DNA from: Clostridiales bacterium
GTDB lineage: Bacteria > Bacillota > Clostridia > Lachnospirales > Lachnospiraceae
DNA: 5,458 bases
Direction: 5' to 3'
Assembly: GCA_012512995.1 (NCBI GenBank)
Contig: JAAZDA010000307.1
Span: 1-5,458, forward strand
Position numbers and translations under genes: made by a program. Shown here piece by piece: positions 5,431 through 5,458 of the stretch. Positions within the stretch are counted from its first letter, which is position 1, and each line of letters starts with the position of its first letter. Under the pieces are notes generated by a model, which did not search any database, had not been told where the DNA came from, and saw only the letters and a program-made list of their open reading frames with translations.

Positions 5431-5458
5431 ATTCCCCATCTTCATTCCTTCAATATAC

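Larger units (their letters stand above)
5241..5458 (-). other. Leader and upstream region of ftsH; possible end of an upstream gene
   Basis: The stretch has no recognisable complete gene. At the right edge one minus-strand frame reads YIEGMKMGNNV and stops at 5423-5425. It could be the tail of an upstream gene, but 11 codons cannot show that. Between the candidate promoter and the start codon lie two inverted repeats: GCCTGC/GCAGGC with a 12-nt loop (5314-5337) and a short CGC/GCG hairpin near 5283-5294. The ribosome binding site AAAGGA is at about 5245-5250. Confidence 0.4.

Overview
The window looks like chromosomal DNA of a Gram-positive Clostridia-type bacterium, most likely a Lachnospiraceae-like gut or rumen anaerobe. 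The basis is the FtsH sequence (an HEIGH zinc motif and a clostridial-looking flank around it), a strong AAGGAGGT ribosome binding site, and a short reductase-ending NRPS of the kind known from gut Firmicutes. This placement is inference from protein character; no database was searched. Both real genes lie on the minus strand, so the biological order runs from right to left.

Region by region: 5241-5458 is the leader of ftsH, with a candidate extended -10 promoter (5367-5375), small inverted repeats, and possibly the last codons of an upstream gene. 3378-5240 is a complete, intact ftsH of 620 residues (membrane AAA+ zinc protease). 3281-3316 is a strong Rho-independent terminator with a perfect 10-bp stem. 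3106-3280 is a short intergenic region with a perfect TATAAT -10 box and a tandem 10-bp repeat. 1-3091 is a non-ribosomal peptide synthetase that runs off the left edge. Its domain order is condensation (C), adenylation (A), peptidyl carrier (PCP/T) and the start of an NAD(P)H-dependent terminal reductase (R).

The NRPS is the item of interest. One C-A-T-R module that starts with a condensation domain suggests an N-acylated amino acid released reductively as an aldehyde or alcohol. This relates it to the reductase-terminated NRPSs of gut Clostridia that make peptide aldehydes, pyrazinones and related products. Its reading frame is broken near 2580-2610, inside the C domain. The first half is in one frame (from the start at 3091) and everything after it, open to the window edge, is in the next. 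The segment that normally follows the C4-like region also appears to be missing. The gene therefore looks like a deletion-frameshift allele or an assembly/sequencing error. Promoter, ribosome binding site, A-domain core motifs, carrier serine and reductase nucleotide-binding motif all look intact.

The terminator after ftsH and the separate promoter before the NRPS indicate two independent transcription units. A functional link between the protease and the synthetase is not supported by anything beyond adjacency. No tRNA, rRNA, CRISPR array, insertion sequence or plus-strand gene was found.
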